21,641 bases of DNA, taken from the NCBI GenBank assembly GCA_900556665.1, contig USPX01000015.1, positions 1 to 21,641 of the forward strand. The letters run 5' to 3'. Position numbers and translations under genes: made by a program. The DNA comes from an uncultured Eubacteriales bacterium (lineage in GTDB: Bacteria; Bacillota_A; Clostridia; Lachnospirales; Cellulosilyticaceae). Below are positions 15,662 through 21,641 of the stretch, in pieces (the first letter of the stretch is position 1; each line of letters opens with the position of its first letter). A model generated the notes under the pieces. The model was not told the DNA's origin. It saw nothing but the letters and a program-made list of their open reading frames with translations, and searched no databases.

Positions 15662-16471
15662 CTAACGTTTAAGTTCATTAGCTTGTTGAAGCATTGTATC
15701 TACTGTTTGAATTGCTTTTGAATTAAGTTCATAAGCACGTTGTGCTACGATAAGCTTAACCATTTCATCTGCTACTTGTACGTTAGAACCTTCAAGATAT
15801 CCTGTACGAATTGTACTTCTTTTAAGTTCTTCATTTTCGCCTTCTACTAAAGGTTCACCTGAGTTAGGTGTTTCTACATAATAGTTATTCCCAATTGCTT
15901 CAAGCCCTTGTCTATTAGCAAATTGCACCATTTTAATTTGTGCAATATCCATCCTTGTATTTGTTTCTTGATCCATGTAATACACTGAACCATCTTGGTC
16001 GATCTTAACCTTCTCAACAGGCACATCTCCACCAATAATAATCGATTCATCTTCTGTGCTCATAACTGCATTACCATCAGAAGTTACAAGTGCGTATGCA
16101 CCTTCATCGGCTAATAAAGACATTCTAAAACTACCATCTTTTGTATAAGCTACAGTATCATTTCCTTTATCAATTACAAAGAACCCTTCACCTTGAATCG
16201 CTAAATCTGTTGGATTATCTGTTTGTGTAAGTGTTCCAGATGAATAGTTACGCGAATTTGCAAGTGCACGCACACCATGACCTACTTGGGACGTAGATGG
16301 TGCTGTATTATCAGCTGTACTTGCTAAATTAGCATATAATAAACTTTTAAAGTTTGTTGTTTCCCTTTTATAACCTACTGTATTAACGTTTGCTAAGTTA
16401 TTTGCAATTGTATCTACGTTTAATTGTTGAGCTGTCATCCCTGATGCAGCTGTCCATAATCCTCTTACCAT
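15662..16471 (-). CDS. flhP: Flagellar basal-body rod protein FlhP (FlgG-like)
   Basis: This is a distal rod component of the FlgG/FlgF family. The 269-residue length equals that of B. subtilis FlhP. The N-terminus MVRGLWTAASGMTAQQLNVD with NNLANVNTVGYKRE is the rod/hook signature. The central LAIQGEGFFVI is the typical FlgG D1 segment. The C-terminal VADEMVKLIVAQRAYELNSKAIQTVDTMLQ is the family's closing helix. The ribosome site is AGGAGG. It lies 26 bases after its paralogue flhO, downstream of mbl, the same order as in B. subtilis. Automated systems may name it flgG. Confidence 0.93.
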   Translation of the reverse strand: MVRGLWTAASGMTAQQLNVDTIANNLANVNTVGYKRETTNFKSLLYANLASTADNTAPSTSQVGHGVRALANSRNYSSGTLTQTDNPTDLAIQGEGFFVIDKGNDTVAYTKDGSFRMSLLADEGAYALVTSDGNAVMSTEDESIIIGGDVPVEKVKIDQDGSVYYMDQETNTRMDIAQIKMVQFANRQGLEAIGNNYYVETPNSGEPLVEGENEELKRSTIRTGYLEGSNVQVADEMVKLIVAQRAYELNSKAIQTVDTMLQQANELKR

Positions 16472-16497
16472 TGTTTATTTACCTCCTATTTTATCTC

Positions 16498-17265
16498 TTA
16501 TGGTCTAGCTAACTCGTTAACTGCTTTACCTAATAATGAATCATGTGTTTGTAATACTTTTTGATTAGCTTCATATGCTCTTGAAACTGTAATCATATCT
16601 ACCATTGATGTTACTGAATTAACATTAGAAGTCTCTAAAAATCCTTGTAACAATTCACCTTTAAATTCTGTTCTTGGTGCTGTACTACTATATAAGTTAT
16701 CATTCATCTTAGTTAATGCCCTTTTATCTTCAAAATCTGCTAAATCCAGTGTATCAATATACTCAGAGTTTAAATAAACTTCTCCGTTATCTCTAATAAC
16801 AACATTTCCACCTTGGCTTAAAAAGTCTTCTCCAAAACTAATTGGACCTTCTTGTCCCATAACACTGTAACCTTCAGTTGTTACTAAATCACCATTTTGA
16901 TTAATACTAAAGTTTCCATCTCGTGTATAAGCTACTCCATTTGGTGTATTGACTACGAAAAATCCATCACCTTGAATCGCTACATCTGAAACCTCTCCTG
17001 TATTTCTCACTGAACCTTGTGTAAATTGTGTATATACCTCTGCAACTTTTGCGCCTAAAGTCATTGAACCAATTTGTTCATTGTTAGGCTGATTGTGCTG
17101 CATATCATTAATTCTCTTCATGTATATTTCTTTAAAAGAACTAATAACAGTTGTATCCTTCTTGTATCCTGTAGTATTTACATTGGCTAAGTCATTAGAA
17201 ATAACATCCATCTTTTTAGATTGTACGTTCATTCCTGTTGCTGCCGTATACAAACCCTTAACCAT
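16498..17265 (-). CDS. flhO: Flagellar basal-body rod protein FlhO (FlgF/FlgG-like)
   Basis: This is a 255-residue member of the FlgF/FlgG rod family. The N-terminus MVKGLYTAATGMNVQSKKMD with SNDLANVNTTGYKKD carries the rod signature. VAIQGDGFFVVNTPNG and the closing VTSMVDMITVSRAYEANQKVLQTHDSLL complete the family pattern. It is about 45% like its neighbour by eye in the conserved ends but differs in the middle. It is probably the proximal partner of FlhP in the distal rod. The site GAGGGTGG precedes the ATG. It starts 28 bases after the mbl stop, so transcription with mbl is likely, linking rod assembly to a cell-shape gene as in B. subtilis. Confidence 0.92.
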   Translation of the reverse strand: MVKGLYTAATGMNVQSKKMDVISNDLANVNTTGYKKDTTVISSFKEIYMKRINDMQHNQPNNEQIGSMTLGAKVAEVYTQFTQGSVRNTGEVSDVAIQGDGFFVVNTPNGVAYTRDGNFSINQNGDLVTTEGYSVMGQEGPISFGEDFLSQGGNVVIRDNGEVYLNSEYIDTLDLADFEDKRALTKMNDNLYSSTAPRTEFKGELLQGFLETSNVNSVTSMVDMITVSRAYEANQKVLQTHDSLLGKAVNELARP

Positions 17266-17293
17266 ATTTCATCCACCCTCTATTTTTGATAGT

Positions 17294-18295
17294 TTATTCT
17301 TCTTTGCTACCTTTTGCGTATCTATATTCAACCCACATACCAGTTCCTATAGCAACGCAGCTCATAGCATCCTCTGCAATTACTGTATGAATTCCAGTTG
17401 CTTCTGTAATAAGTTTATCAAGTCCATATATCAGACTACCACCACCTGTAAGTACAATTCCTCTATCTGAAATATCAGAAGAAAGTTCTGGTGGTGTTTC
17501 TTCTAACACACTGCGAATACCATCAATGATTCCCTGAACACTTTCTTCTAACGCTTCTCTAATTTCCTCTGAATTAACTGTTACATGTTTAGGAAGTCCC
17601 GATACTAAATCTCTACCTCTTATTTCTATTTCGGCAGGAACATCTCTTTTATATACACTTCCCACATTAATTTTTATTTCTTCTGCTGTTCTTTCCCCAA
17701 TAAGAATACTATATTTCTTTTTCATAAATTTGATAATTGTATCATCAAACTCATCCCCTGCAATTTTAAGTGATCTTTTAACTACTGCTCCCCCTAAAGA
17801 AATAACGGCAATATCAGCTGTTCCCCCACCAATATCAACAATCATACTACCGCAAGGTCTTGAAATATCAATACCAGCTCCAATAGCTGCTGCAATAGGT
17901 TCTTCGATAGTATCTACAAATCTAGCTCCAGCTTGTCTCGTAGCATCTTCTACTGCTTTTTTTTCTACTTCTGTTACACCACTTGGAATACATACTCCAA
18001 TTCTTGGCTTTACAAGTCTATGACCAATTGCTTTTTGAATAAAGTATCTAAGCATGGCTTCTGTTGCGTCATAATCCGAAATAACACCTTGTCTTAATGG
18101 TCTAATTGTTCTAATATTAGCTGGTGTTCTACCAATCATTGCTCTAGCTTCTTCACCTACTGCAATGACTTCATTTGTTTTTTCTTTAACTGCTACTACT
18201 GATGGCTCACGTAGTACAATTCCTTTTCCTTTTACATAAACAAGTACATATGCTGTACCTAAATCTATTCCTATATCAGCGCCCATTCCAAACAT
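17294..18295 (-). CDS. mbl: MreB-family actin-like protein Mbl
   Basis: This bacterial actin forms membrane-associated filaments that guide lateral cell-wall synthesis. The 333-residue product has the phosphate-1 loop IGIDLGTAYVLVYVKGKGIVL (8-28), EEPIAAAIGAG (131-141), phosphate-2 DIGGGTADIAV (154-164), and the late adenosine segment GIVLTGGGSLIYGLD. An N-terminal MFGMGADIGIDLGTA, and position between spoIIID and flhO, favour Mbl over MreB or MreBH. The family marker is firm and the paralogue choice rests on context. The leader holds an extended -10 promoter. Confidence 0.93.
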   Translation of the reverse strand: MFGMGADIGIDLGTAYVLVYVKGKGIVLREPSVVAVKEKTNEVIAVGEEARAMIGRTPANIRTIRPLRQGVISDYDATEAMLRYFIQKAIGHRLVKPRIGVCIPSGVTEVEKKAVEDATRQAGARFVDTIEEPIAAAIGAGIDISRPCGSMIVDIGGGTADIAVISLGGAVVKRSLKIAGDEFDDTIIKFMKKKYSILIGERTAEEIKINVGSVYKRDVPAEIEIRGRDLVSGLPKHVTVNSEEIREALEESVQGIIDGIRSVLEETPPELSSDISDRGIVLTGGGSLIYGLDKLITEATGIHTVIAEDAMSCVAIGTGMWVEYRYAKGSKEE

Positions 18296-18379
18296 ATAAT
18301 TTCTCCTTTTATTAGTAATAATCTCTTATATATTTTATATTTTCTTTGATTAACTTCTTCTATGTGTAATTCCTCAAAT

Positions 18380-18388
18380 ATTATAGCA
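18380..18388 (-). promoter_or_regulatory. Extended -10 promoter candidate for mbl-flhO-flhP-flgJ
   Basis: On the minus strand TGC directly precedes TATAAT (18380-18385), an extended -10 element. No good -35 is seen at 17 nt. It lies about 85 bases upstream of the mbl ATG and downstream of the spoIIID terminator. Confidence 0.55.
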
Positions 18389-18452
18389 TTTATTCATTCC
18401 AATTTGCATAAAACTTATATGTATTTCTTAGTCTTTTTACCTAGAAAATATT

Positions 18453-18497
18453 TATGAGGTTAGTAGGTTTATACTATCGCTCCCTACTAACCTCATA
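18453..18497 (-). terminator. Terminator hairpin after spoIIID
   Basis: A perfect 15-bp stem (18453-18467 with 18483-18497) closes a 15-nt loop beginning 6 bases past the spoIIID stop. The minus-strand 3' flank AAATATTTTC is a weak U-tract. Confidence 0.75.
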
Positions 18498-18503
18498 TTT
18501 AAA

Positions 18504-18758
18504 CTATTTCATAATAGTTGAATACTTTTCTTTAGTTGCAAGTCCCCCTCTTAAGTGCCTTTCTGCTTTGTTAAGTTCTAAAACTTTTCTAGCTTCATTA
18601 GCAAGCTTTGGATTTATCTTTTCAAGTCGCTCAGTTACATCTTTATGCACTGTACTCTTGCTAATACCGAACTTCTTAGCAGTTTCTCTTACAGTAGCGT
18701 TATAAGTAATGATAAATTTAGCAGCCTCTACTGCTCTCTCTTCTATATACGCTTTCAA
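18504..18758 (-). CDS. spoIIID: Sporulation transcriptional regulator SpoIIID
   Basis: SpoIIID is a mother-cell DNA-binding protein that activates and represses genes of the SigE regulon. The 84-residue product has the helix-turn-helix ATVRETAKKFGISKSTVHKDV (21-41) and the basic C-terminal segment with NEARKVLELNKAERHLRGGLATKEKY, as in B. subtilis (93 residues). The start is TTG at 18756-18758, with AAGGGGGACC upstream as ribosome site. It is monocistronic here, with a SigE-like promoter and a terminator. Position next to mbl matches B. subtilis. Confidence 0.96.
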   Translation of the reverse strand: MKAYIEERAVEAAKFIITYNATVRETAKKFGISKSTVHKDVTERLEKINPKLANEARKVLELNKAERHLRGGLATKEKYSTIMK

Positions 18759-18791
18759 GAAAAGGTCCCCCTTAACACGACTCTTGATTTA

Positions 18792-18821
18792 TATGTATGC
18801 ATAGCACTTCCTACTTATTAC
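18792..18821 (-). promoter_or_regulatory. Candidate SigE promoter of spoIIID
   Basis: On the minus strand GTAATAAG (18814-18821), a 14-nt spacer, then CATACATA (18792-18799). Against the SigE consensus (KMATATT, N13-15, CATACAMT) the -10 matches 6 of 8 and the -35 matches 5 of 7. B. subtilis spoIIID is SigE-dependent. Confidence 0.6.
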
Positions 18822-18870
18822 AAATTAGGGCTTATTCTCTTTAAAAATTTATACATATTTGTAACTAAAT

Positions 18871-18905
18871 AAAAAACAGGCTAAAACACCTTAAGTGCTA
18901 GCCTG
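18871..18905 (-). terminator. Terminator of the spoIIQ-like gene
   Basis: CAGGCTA (18877-18883) pairs with TAGCCTG (18899-18905), with an inner CAC/GTG stem. The minus-strand 3' arm runs into TTTTTTATTTAG. It begins 7 bases past the stop at 18912. Confidence 0.88.
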
Positions 18906-18911
18906 CTTTCC

Positions 18912-19816
18912 TTATTTTTCAGCTGTTTCGATATATTGGATTGGGTCAACAGATTTGTTATCATGTATTACTTGTAAAAAGACATTACCTTGTTCAGCTT
19001 TAAAAGAATGCATAAAGTCTCCTGCTTCTCCTAATACAGTACCAGCTTGAACTGTTTGACCTTCATGAAGCTCATTACTCATTTTACCATCTGAAAGTCC
19101 ATAAATAACTTCATCACCGTTTTCAAGCTTTAAAACTACACATTGACCTATATTTGGAATTGAACTATCAAAGTTTTTGTACATGTCTCTAAGATCATTA
19201 CTATCTTCTTTGATAGCTTCAATTGTACCATCTGCAATTGCATAAATCTTACTACCACTGTCAGCATTATAGCAAACACCATAGTAATGTTCAGGAATTG
19301 CCTTACCTTGATTTCCTTTAGCTTCTCTATCAATCTATCTCCAGTAAAGTCAATAACTACAGGAGTATTTTCTTCTACAGGATTTACAAATAAAGATACT
19401 GATTCGTCACTAACTGCTGCTTCTATATTTAATGCTTCATCTTCTGTCTCTGGAACTGTAGTTGCTTCTGGAGTAGGTGCTACTTCTGTTTCTTCTTCAG
19501 TAGTAGCTTGTTCTTCTACTTGTGCTTGTTCTTGAATGTCTTCTGGCTCAAGAGATTTCTCTTCTGATATATCTGTTTCATCACCTGATGTCATTTCTTC
19601 CTCTGTTGGCATTTCATCATTTACGATAATCTTTTCGCCTTCATAGTCCTCTGACACCTTACCAGCCACTTGTTTATTTGGGATATTTGTGTCAGGTTGT
19701 ACATTTCCACCACTAGGTAGAAGTAATACAGCTACAAGCGCACCAACAATCACAACTCCCATTGAAATGTAAAACACATTTCTTTTTAAAAACTGTGTAA
19801 TCTTATTCATTTTCAT
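18912..19816 (-). pseudogene. spoIIQ: SpoIIQ-like membrane-anchored LytM-domain protein, frameshifted
   Basis: The product has a short cytoplasmic start (MKMNKITQFLKRN), a membrane segment at about 14-34, a long acidic Glu/Thr linker, and a C-terminal LytM/M23 fold (YAIADGTIEAI; LHEGQTVQAGTVLGEAGD; SVDPIQYI). This matches SpoIIQ, the forespore half of the SpoIIQ-SpoIIIAH channel. The reading frame breaks near 19332. The first frame reads FTGDRLIEKLK and drifts into non-homologous residues, ending near 19148. One base shifted, the sequence reads DREAKGNQGKAIPEHYYGVCY and then runs to the stop at 18912. One missing base, between two GATAGA copies, explains it. Usual M23 zinc ligands are replaced (see findings). 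The start at 19816 follows GGAGGTG; an ATG at 19858 lies inside the promoter. An assembly error cannot be excluded. Confidence 0.82.
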
Positions 19817-19836
19817 ATTTACACCTCCGACGTCTA

Positions 19837-19866
19837 GATTATCGCCAGAGTTTTTCATTATTATTC
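19837..19866 (-). promoter_or_regulatory. Candidate SigF (forespore) promoter of the spoIIQ-like gene
   Basis: On the minus strand GAATA (19862-19866), 15 nt, then GGCGATAATC (19837-19846). The SigF consensus is GYWTA, N15-16, GGnnAnAHTR: the -10 matches at all but its last base, and the -35 at 4 of 5. B. subtilis spoIIQ is SigF-dependent. Confidence 0.65.
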
Positions 19867-19882
19867 AAATGAATTGGTTTTT

Positions 19883-20806
19883 TTAATTATTTTTACTCAT
19901 TTCGCTGTATGTTTTTATCTCTACTCCCGAATAGTAATAATTTAATATCTCATTATAATCTTTTCCTTGTTTTGCAAGCTCATTGGCCCCATTTTGACTC
20001 AGTCCAAGACCAATCCCACTACCTACAACATCGAATATAAAATAGTCGCCAGATAAATAAATTTTAAAATTACTGGATTCTAAACCTAATAATGTTTTAA
20101 ATGCTTCTCCATTTAAAATAACATTACCAACTTGAATACTTTTAATATATCCTGCTTCATCTTTTTCAATAACTTGAATCTGATTTTCTAAGTTCTTTTC
20201 ACTAGCAACTAATTCTGGATATTTCTTAGACAGTGCTTCGATTATATTACTTTTACTAAGCTTCACCTGTTTATTACTTGCTTCATCTTGACTTTCTACA
20301 CTAACTAAATATGGTACTTCTACATCATATACATCCTTGGCATTCCTTGTAAGTCCACCATTAGATTTATGATATAAAGGTTGTATAGGTTGTCCGTTAT
20401 AAAACATCATTTGATCCTTCGTTTCTTCTACAGCTTCTTTATAAGTTTCATAAATACTCTCATATTCATTTTGCCAAAGCTGTTTCATTTCTTCTTCTGT
20501 ATAGCCACTAAGTGCTAGCTTTGCTTGCATCCCCAAAGCTCTTCTCGCCATATATGTCCTTATAATAACAGCCTGTGCCTTAATGGCTTCATATTCATAT
20601 TTATAGGATATTTCTTTAGCTAAAATAGGGATAATAAGTGACTCGTCTAAGAGCATTGACTCCTCATCCGTTTGACTGATTTGCTCTGCCCTAATTTCTG
20701 CTAACATATTTTGTCTATTGTAACCACTGCCATATATAATAATGATAGGAATTAAAAACAAACTTATGCCTACCATAGCACATGCCTTCATTAGTTGCTT
20801 CATCAT
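19883..20806 (-). CDS. spoIID: Stage II sporulation protein D (SpoIID)
   Basis: SpoIID is a membrane-anchored lytic transglycosylase that cuts denuded glycan strands after SpoIIP during engulfment. The 307-residue protein has an N-terminal membrane segment (about 9-26, VGISLFLIPIIIIYGSG). The SpoIID domain has AKEISYKYEYEAIKAQAVIIRTY, where the Glu of AKE aligns with the catalytic Glu88 of B. subtilis. It continues with YHKSNGGLTRNAKDVY and GIGLGLSQNGANELAKQG, then EILNYYYSGVEI. The usual GHGVGMSQ is GSGIGLGLSQ here, so that His is absent. Two adjacent ATGs exist at 20806 and 20803; the run GGGGGGAG is very close to the first, so the second may be used. murA, which sits between ywmB and spoIID in B. 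subtilis, is not here. Confidence 0.95.
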   Translation of the reverse strand: MMKQLMKACAMVGISLFLIPIIIIYGSGYNRQNMLAEIRAEQISQTDEESMLLDESLIIPILAKEISYKYEYEAIKAQAVIIRTYMARRALGMQAKLALSGYTEEEMKQLWQNEYESIYETYKEAVEETKDQMMFYNGQPIQPLYHKSNGGLTRNAKDVYDVEVPYLVSVESQDEASNKQVKLSKSNIIEALSKKYPELVASEKNLENQIQVIEKDEAGYIKSIQVGNVILNGEAFKTLLGLESSNFKIYLSGDYFIFDVVGSGIGLGLSQNGANELAKQGKDYNEILNYYYSGVEIKTYSEMSKNN

Positions 20807-20838
20807 ACTCCCCCCACCTAACTTGTACTTATTATTAC

Positions 20839-20866
20839 ATTATATGAAGGCATAAAATATATATGT
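20839..20866 (-). promoter_or_regulatory. Candidate SigE promoter of spoIID
   Basis: On the minus strand ACATATA (20860-20866), 13 nt, then CATATAAT (20839-20846). The -10 matches the SigE CATACAMT at 7 of 8, the -35 KMATATT at 5 of 7. It lies in the 79-base gap between ywmB and spoIID. B. subtilis spoIID is SigE-dependent. Confidence 0.55.
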
Positions 20867-20885
20867 GTAAAATGATGACCTAGTT

Positions 20886-21599
20886 TTAATAGGGTGCATT
20901 ATAAAATGGGAAAGCAATAATAAGTTGAGTCACATTTTGAATTTCATTGTATGTGAATGCAATTTGCATATTAACTCTTTTACCTGTGAAATTCATAGTA
21001 TAGTCATCAACAAGAGGTGTATAGCCGTAATAAGCAGTAGTTGTCATATTGTAATCATCTTGATAACTATTTACATATTTTCCTTGTAAAGCTTTAAAAA
21101 GCTGATTTTTATAAATCTCTCTTTGCCCTTCATTTAACTCACCTTTTACAGTACCAATGAAGCTAATCATTTCTTTCGTATCTACTTGCCACTCTTTAAA
21201 AAGTGTAATTGTGGCATTTCTTATCTCCTCTACCTCAGCTAGGTTTTGTAATCCTTGAATCTGCATATTATAAACGGTGGTTTCTTCATTTCTAGTTTCG
21301 TTTTTAATGCTTAAAGTATATTGTGTATTTTCCTTACCTTCTAACCTTTGAACTGCTGCTAATGTCTTTTCTCCTTCGATTCTTCTTTCATTTAATATGC
21401 TAGAAGGCATTCTCATATTCTCTGTAATACCTTTAATATTTACAGTTACTTGCTCATATGTAATCTCATTAAGGTTTATTAATTTATAAAGCCTTGCTAT
21501 CTCATCACTTTTGATATGGTTACTCGCCCCTATGTATGTCATTGATCCTAAAACTACAAATAGTAGTATCAAGTATCTACTCTTCCTCATTTTATTCAT
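20886..21599 (-). CDS. ywmB: YwmB-family secreted or anchored protein
   Basis: The product resembles the YwmB family (a TATA-box-binding-like fold, uncharacterised), whose gene precedes murAA-spoIID in B. subtilis. From the chosen ATG it is 237 residues. It starts MNKMRKSRYLILLFVVLGSMTYIGA, a signal or anchor segment, then mixed helix/strand sequence with NEITYEQVTVNIKG early and AYYGYTPLVDDYTMNFTGKRVNMQIAFTYNE late. The final ITQLIIAF-type strand is typical. An upstream in-frame ATG at 21614 has no spaced ribosome site, whereas GGGGG lies about 8 bases before 21599. No catalytic signature is seen. The link to the spoIID-spoIIQ-spoIIID group is from synteny. Confidence 0.75.
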   Translation of the reverse strand: MNKMRKSRYLILLFVVLGSMTYIGASNHIKSDEIARLYKLINLNEITYEQVTVNIKGITENMRMPSSILNERRIEGEKTLAAVQRLEGKENTQYTLSIKNETRNEETTVYNMQIQGLQNLAEVEEIRNATITLFKEWQVDTKEMISFIGTVKGELNEGQREIYKNQLFKALQGKYVNSYQDDYNMTTTAYYGYTPLVDDYTMNFTGKRVNMQIAFTYNEIQNVTQLIIAFPFYNAPY

Positions 21600-21641
21600 A
21601 AAAAAAGCCCCCATCTCTTAACACTTATTTATGTTTAGAGC

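Noticed and set aside
19148..19330. Independent protein tail of the first spoIIQ frame, or programmed frameshift
   Set aside because: Residues after the break match nothing expected while the other frame restores a LytM domain; no slippery site is visible.
1..21641. CRISPR array, tRNA, rRNA, phage or defence system
   Set aside because: No regularly spaced repeats, tRNA cloverleaf, or phage/defence signatures were seen on either strand; the genes are conserved flagellar, sporulation and housekeeping functions.

Overview
The window is low-GC DNA coding only on the minus strand. It looks like a motile, endospore-forming Clostridia bacterium, probably of the Lachnospiraceae/Cellulosilyticum type. 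That placement is inferred from AT-rich codon use, strong AGGAGG ribosome sites, the mix of flagellar and sporulation genes, an S-box riboswitch and tandem flgK genes. Gene order resembles two nearby Bacillus subtilis neighbourhoods brought together: comFC-yvyF-flgM-flgN-flgK-flgL-fliW-csrA-hag, and ywmB-spoIID-spoIIQ-spoIIID-mbl-flhO-flhP.

In transcription order (right to left): a YwmB-family secreted protein (20886-21599); spoIID (19883-20806) behind a candidate SigE promoter; a SpoIIQ-like membrane-anchored LytM protein (18912-19816) behind a candidate SigF promoter but broken by a single-base frameshift near 19332; and spoIIID (18504-18758), also with a SigE-like promoter. These fit the engulfment stage of sporulation. 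Next come the actin-like mbl (17294-18295), two rod/hook basal-body genes (flhO and flhP), and a FlgJ-type rod-binding protein (15235-15645).

The middle holds housekeeping genes. metK (13757-14941) has a perfect SigA promoter, a SAM-I riboswitch and a strong terminator. An unassigned lipoprotein (12317-13522) carries a copper-amine-oxidase-N-like domain. recD2 (9907-12168) has an extended -10 promoter, and comFC and yvyF follow it, ending at a long hairpin.

The left third is the late flagellar regulon. A near-consensus SigD promoter (8552-8578) drives flgM-flgN-flgK-flgK-flgL, which ends at a terminator (2527-2578). fliW-csrA follow. A second SigD promoter (1719-1745) drives a short flagellin gene. 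Its leader has a GGA-loop hairpin plus a GGA-rich Shine-Dalgarno, the arrangement by which CsrA represses hag in B. subtilis. Downstream of the flagellin terminator, a GT2 glycosyltransferase with a TPR-like tail runs off the left edge and may glycosylate flagellin.

Most of the window is conserved machinery. The least ordinary elements are a repeat-built insertion in FlgL (hexad and 32-residue repeats resembling a beta-solenoid), two divergent FlgK proteins in one operon, and the frameshifted SpoIIQ-like protein whose LytM domain lacks recognisable zinc ligands. No mobile elements, CRISPR arrays, tRNAs or rRNAs were seen.
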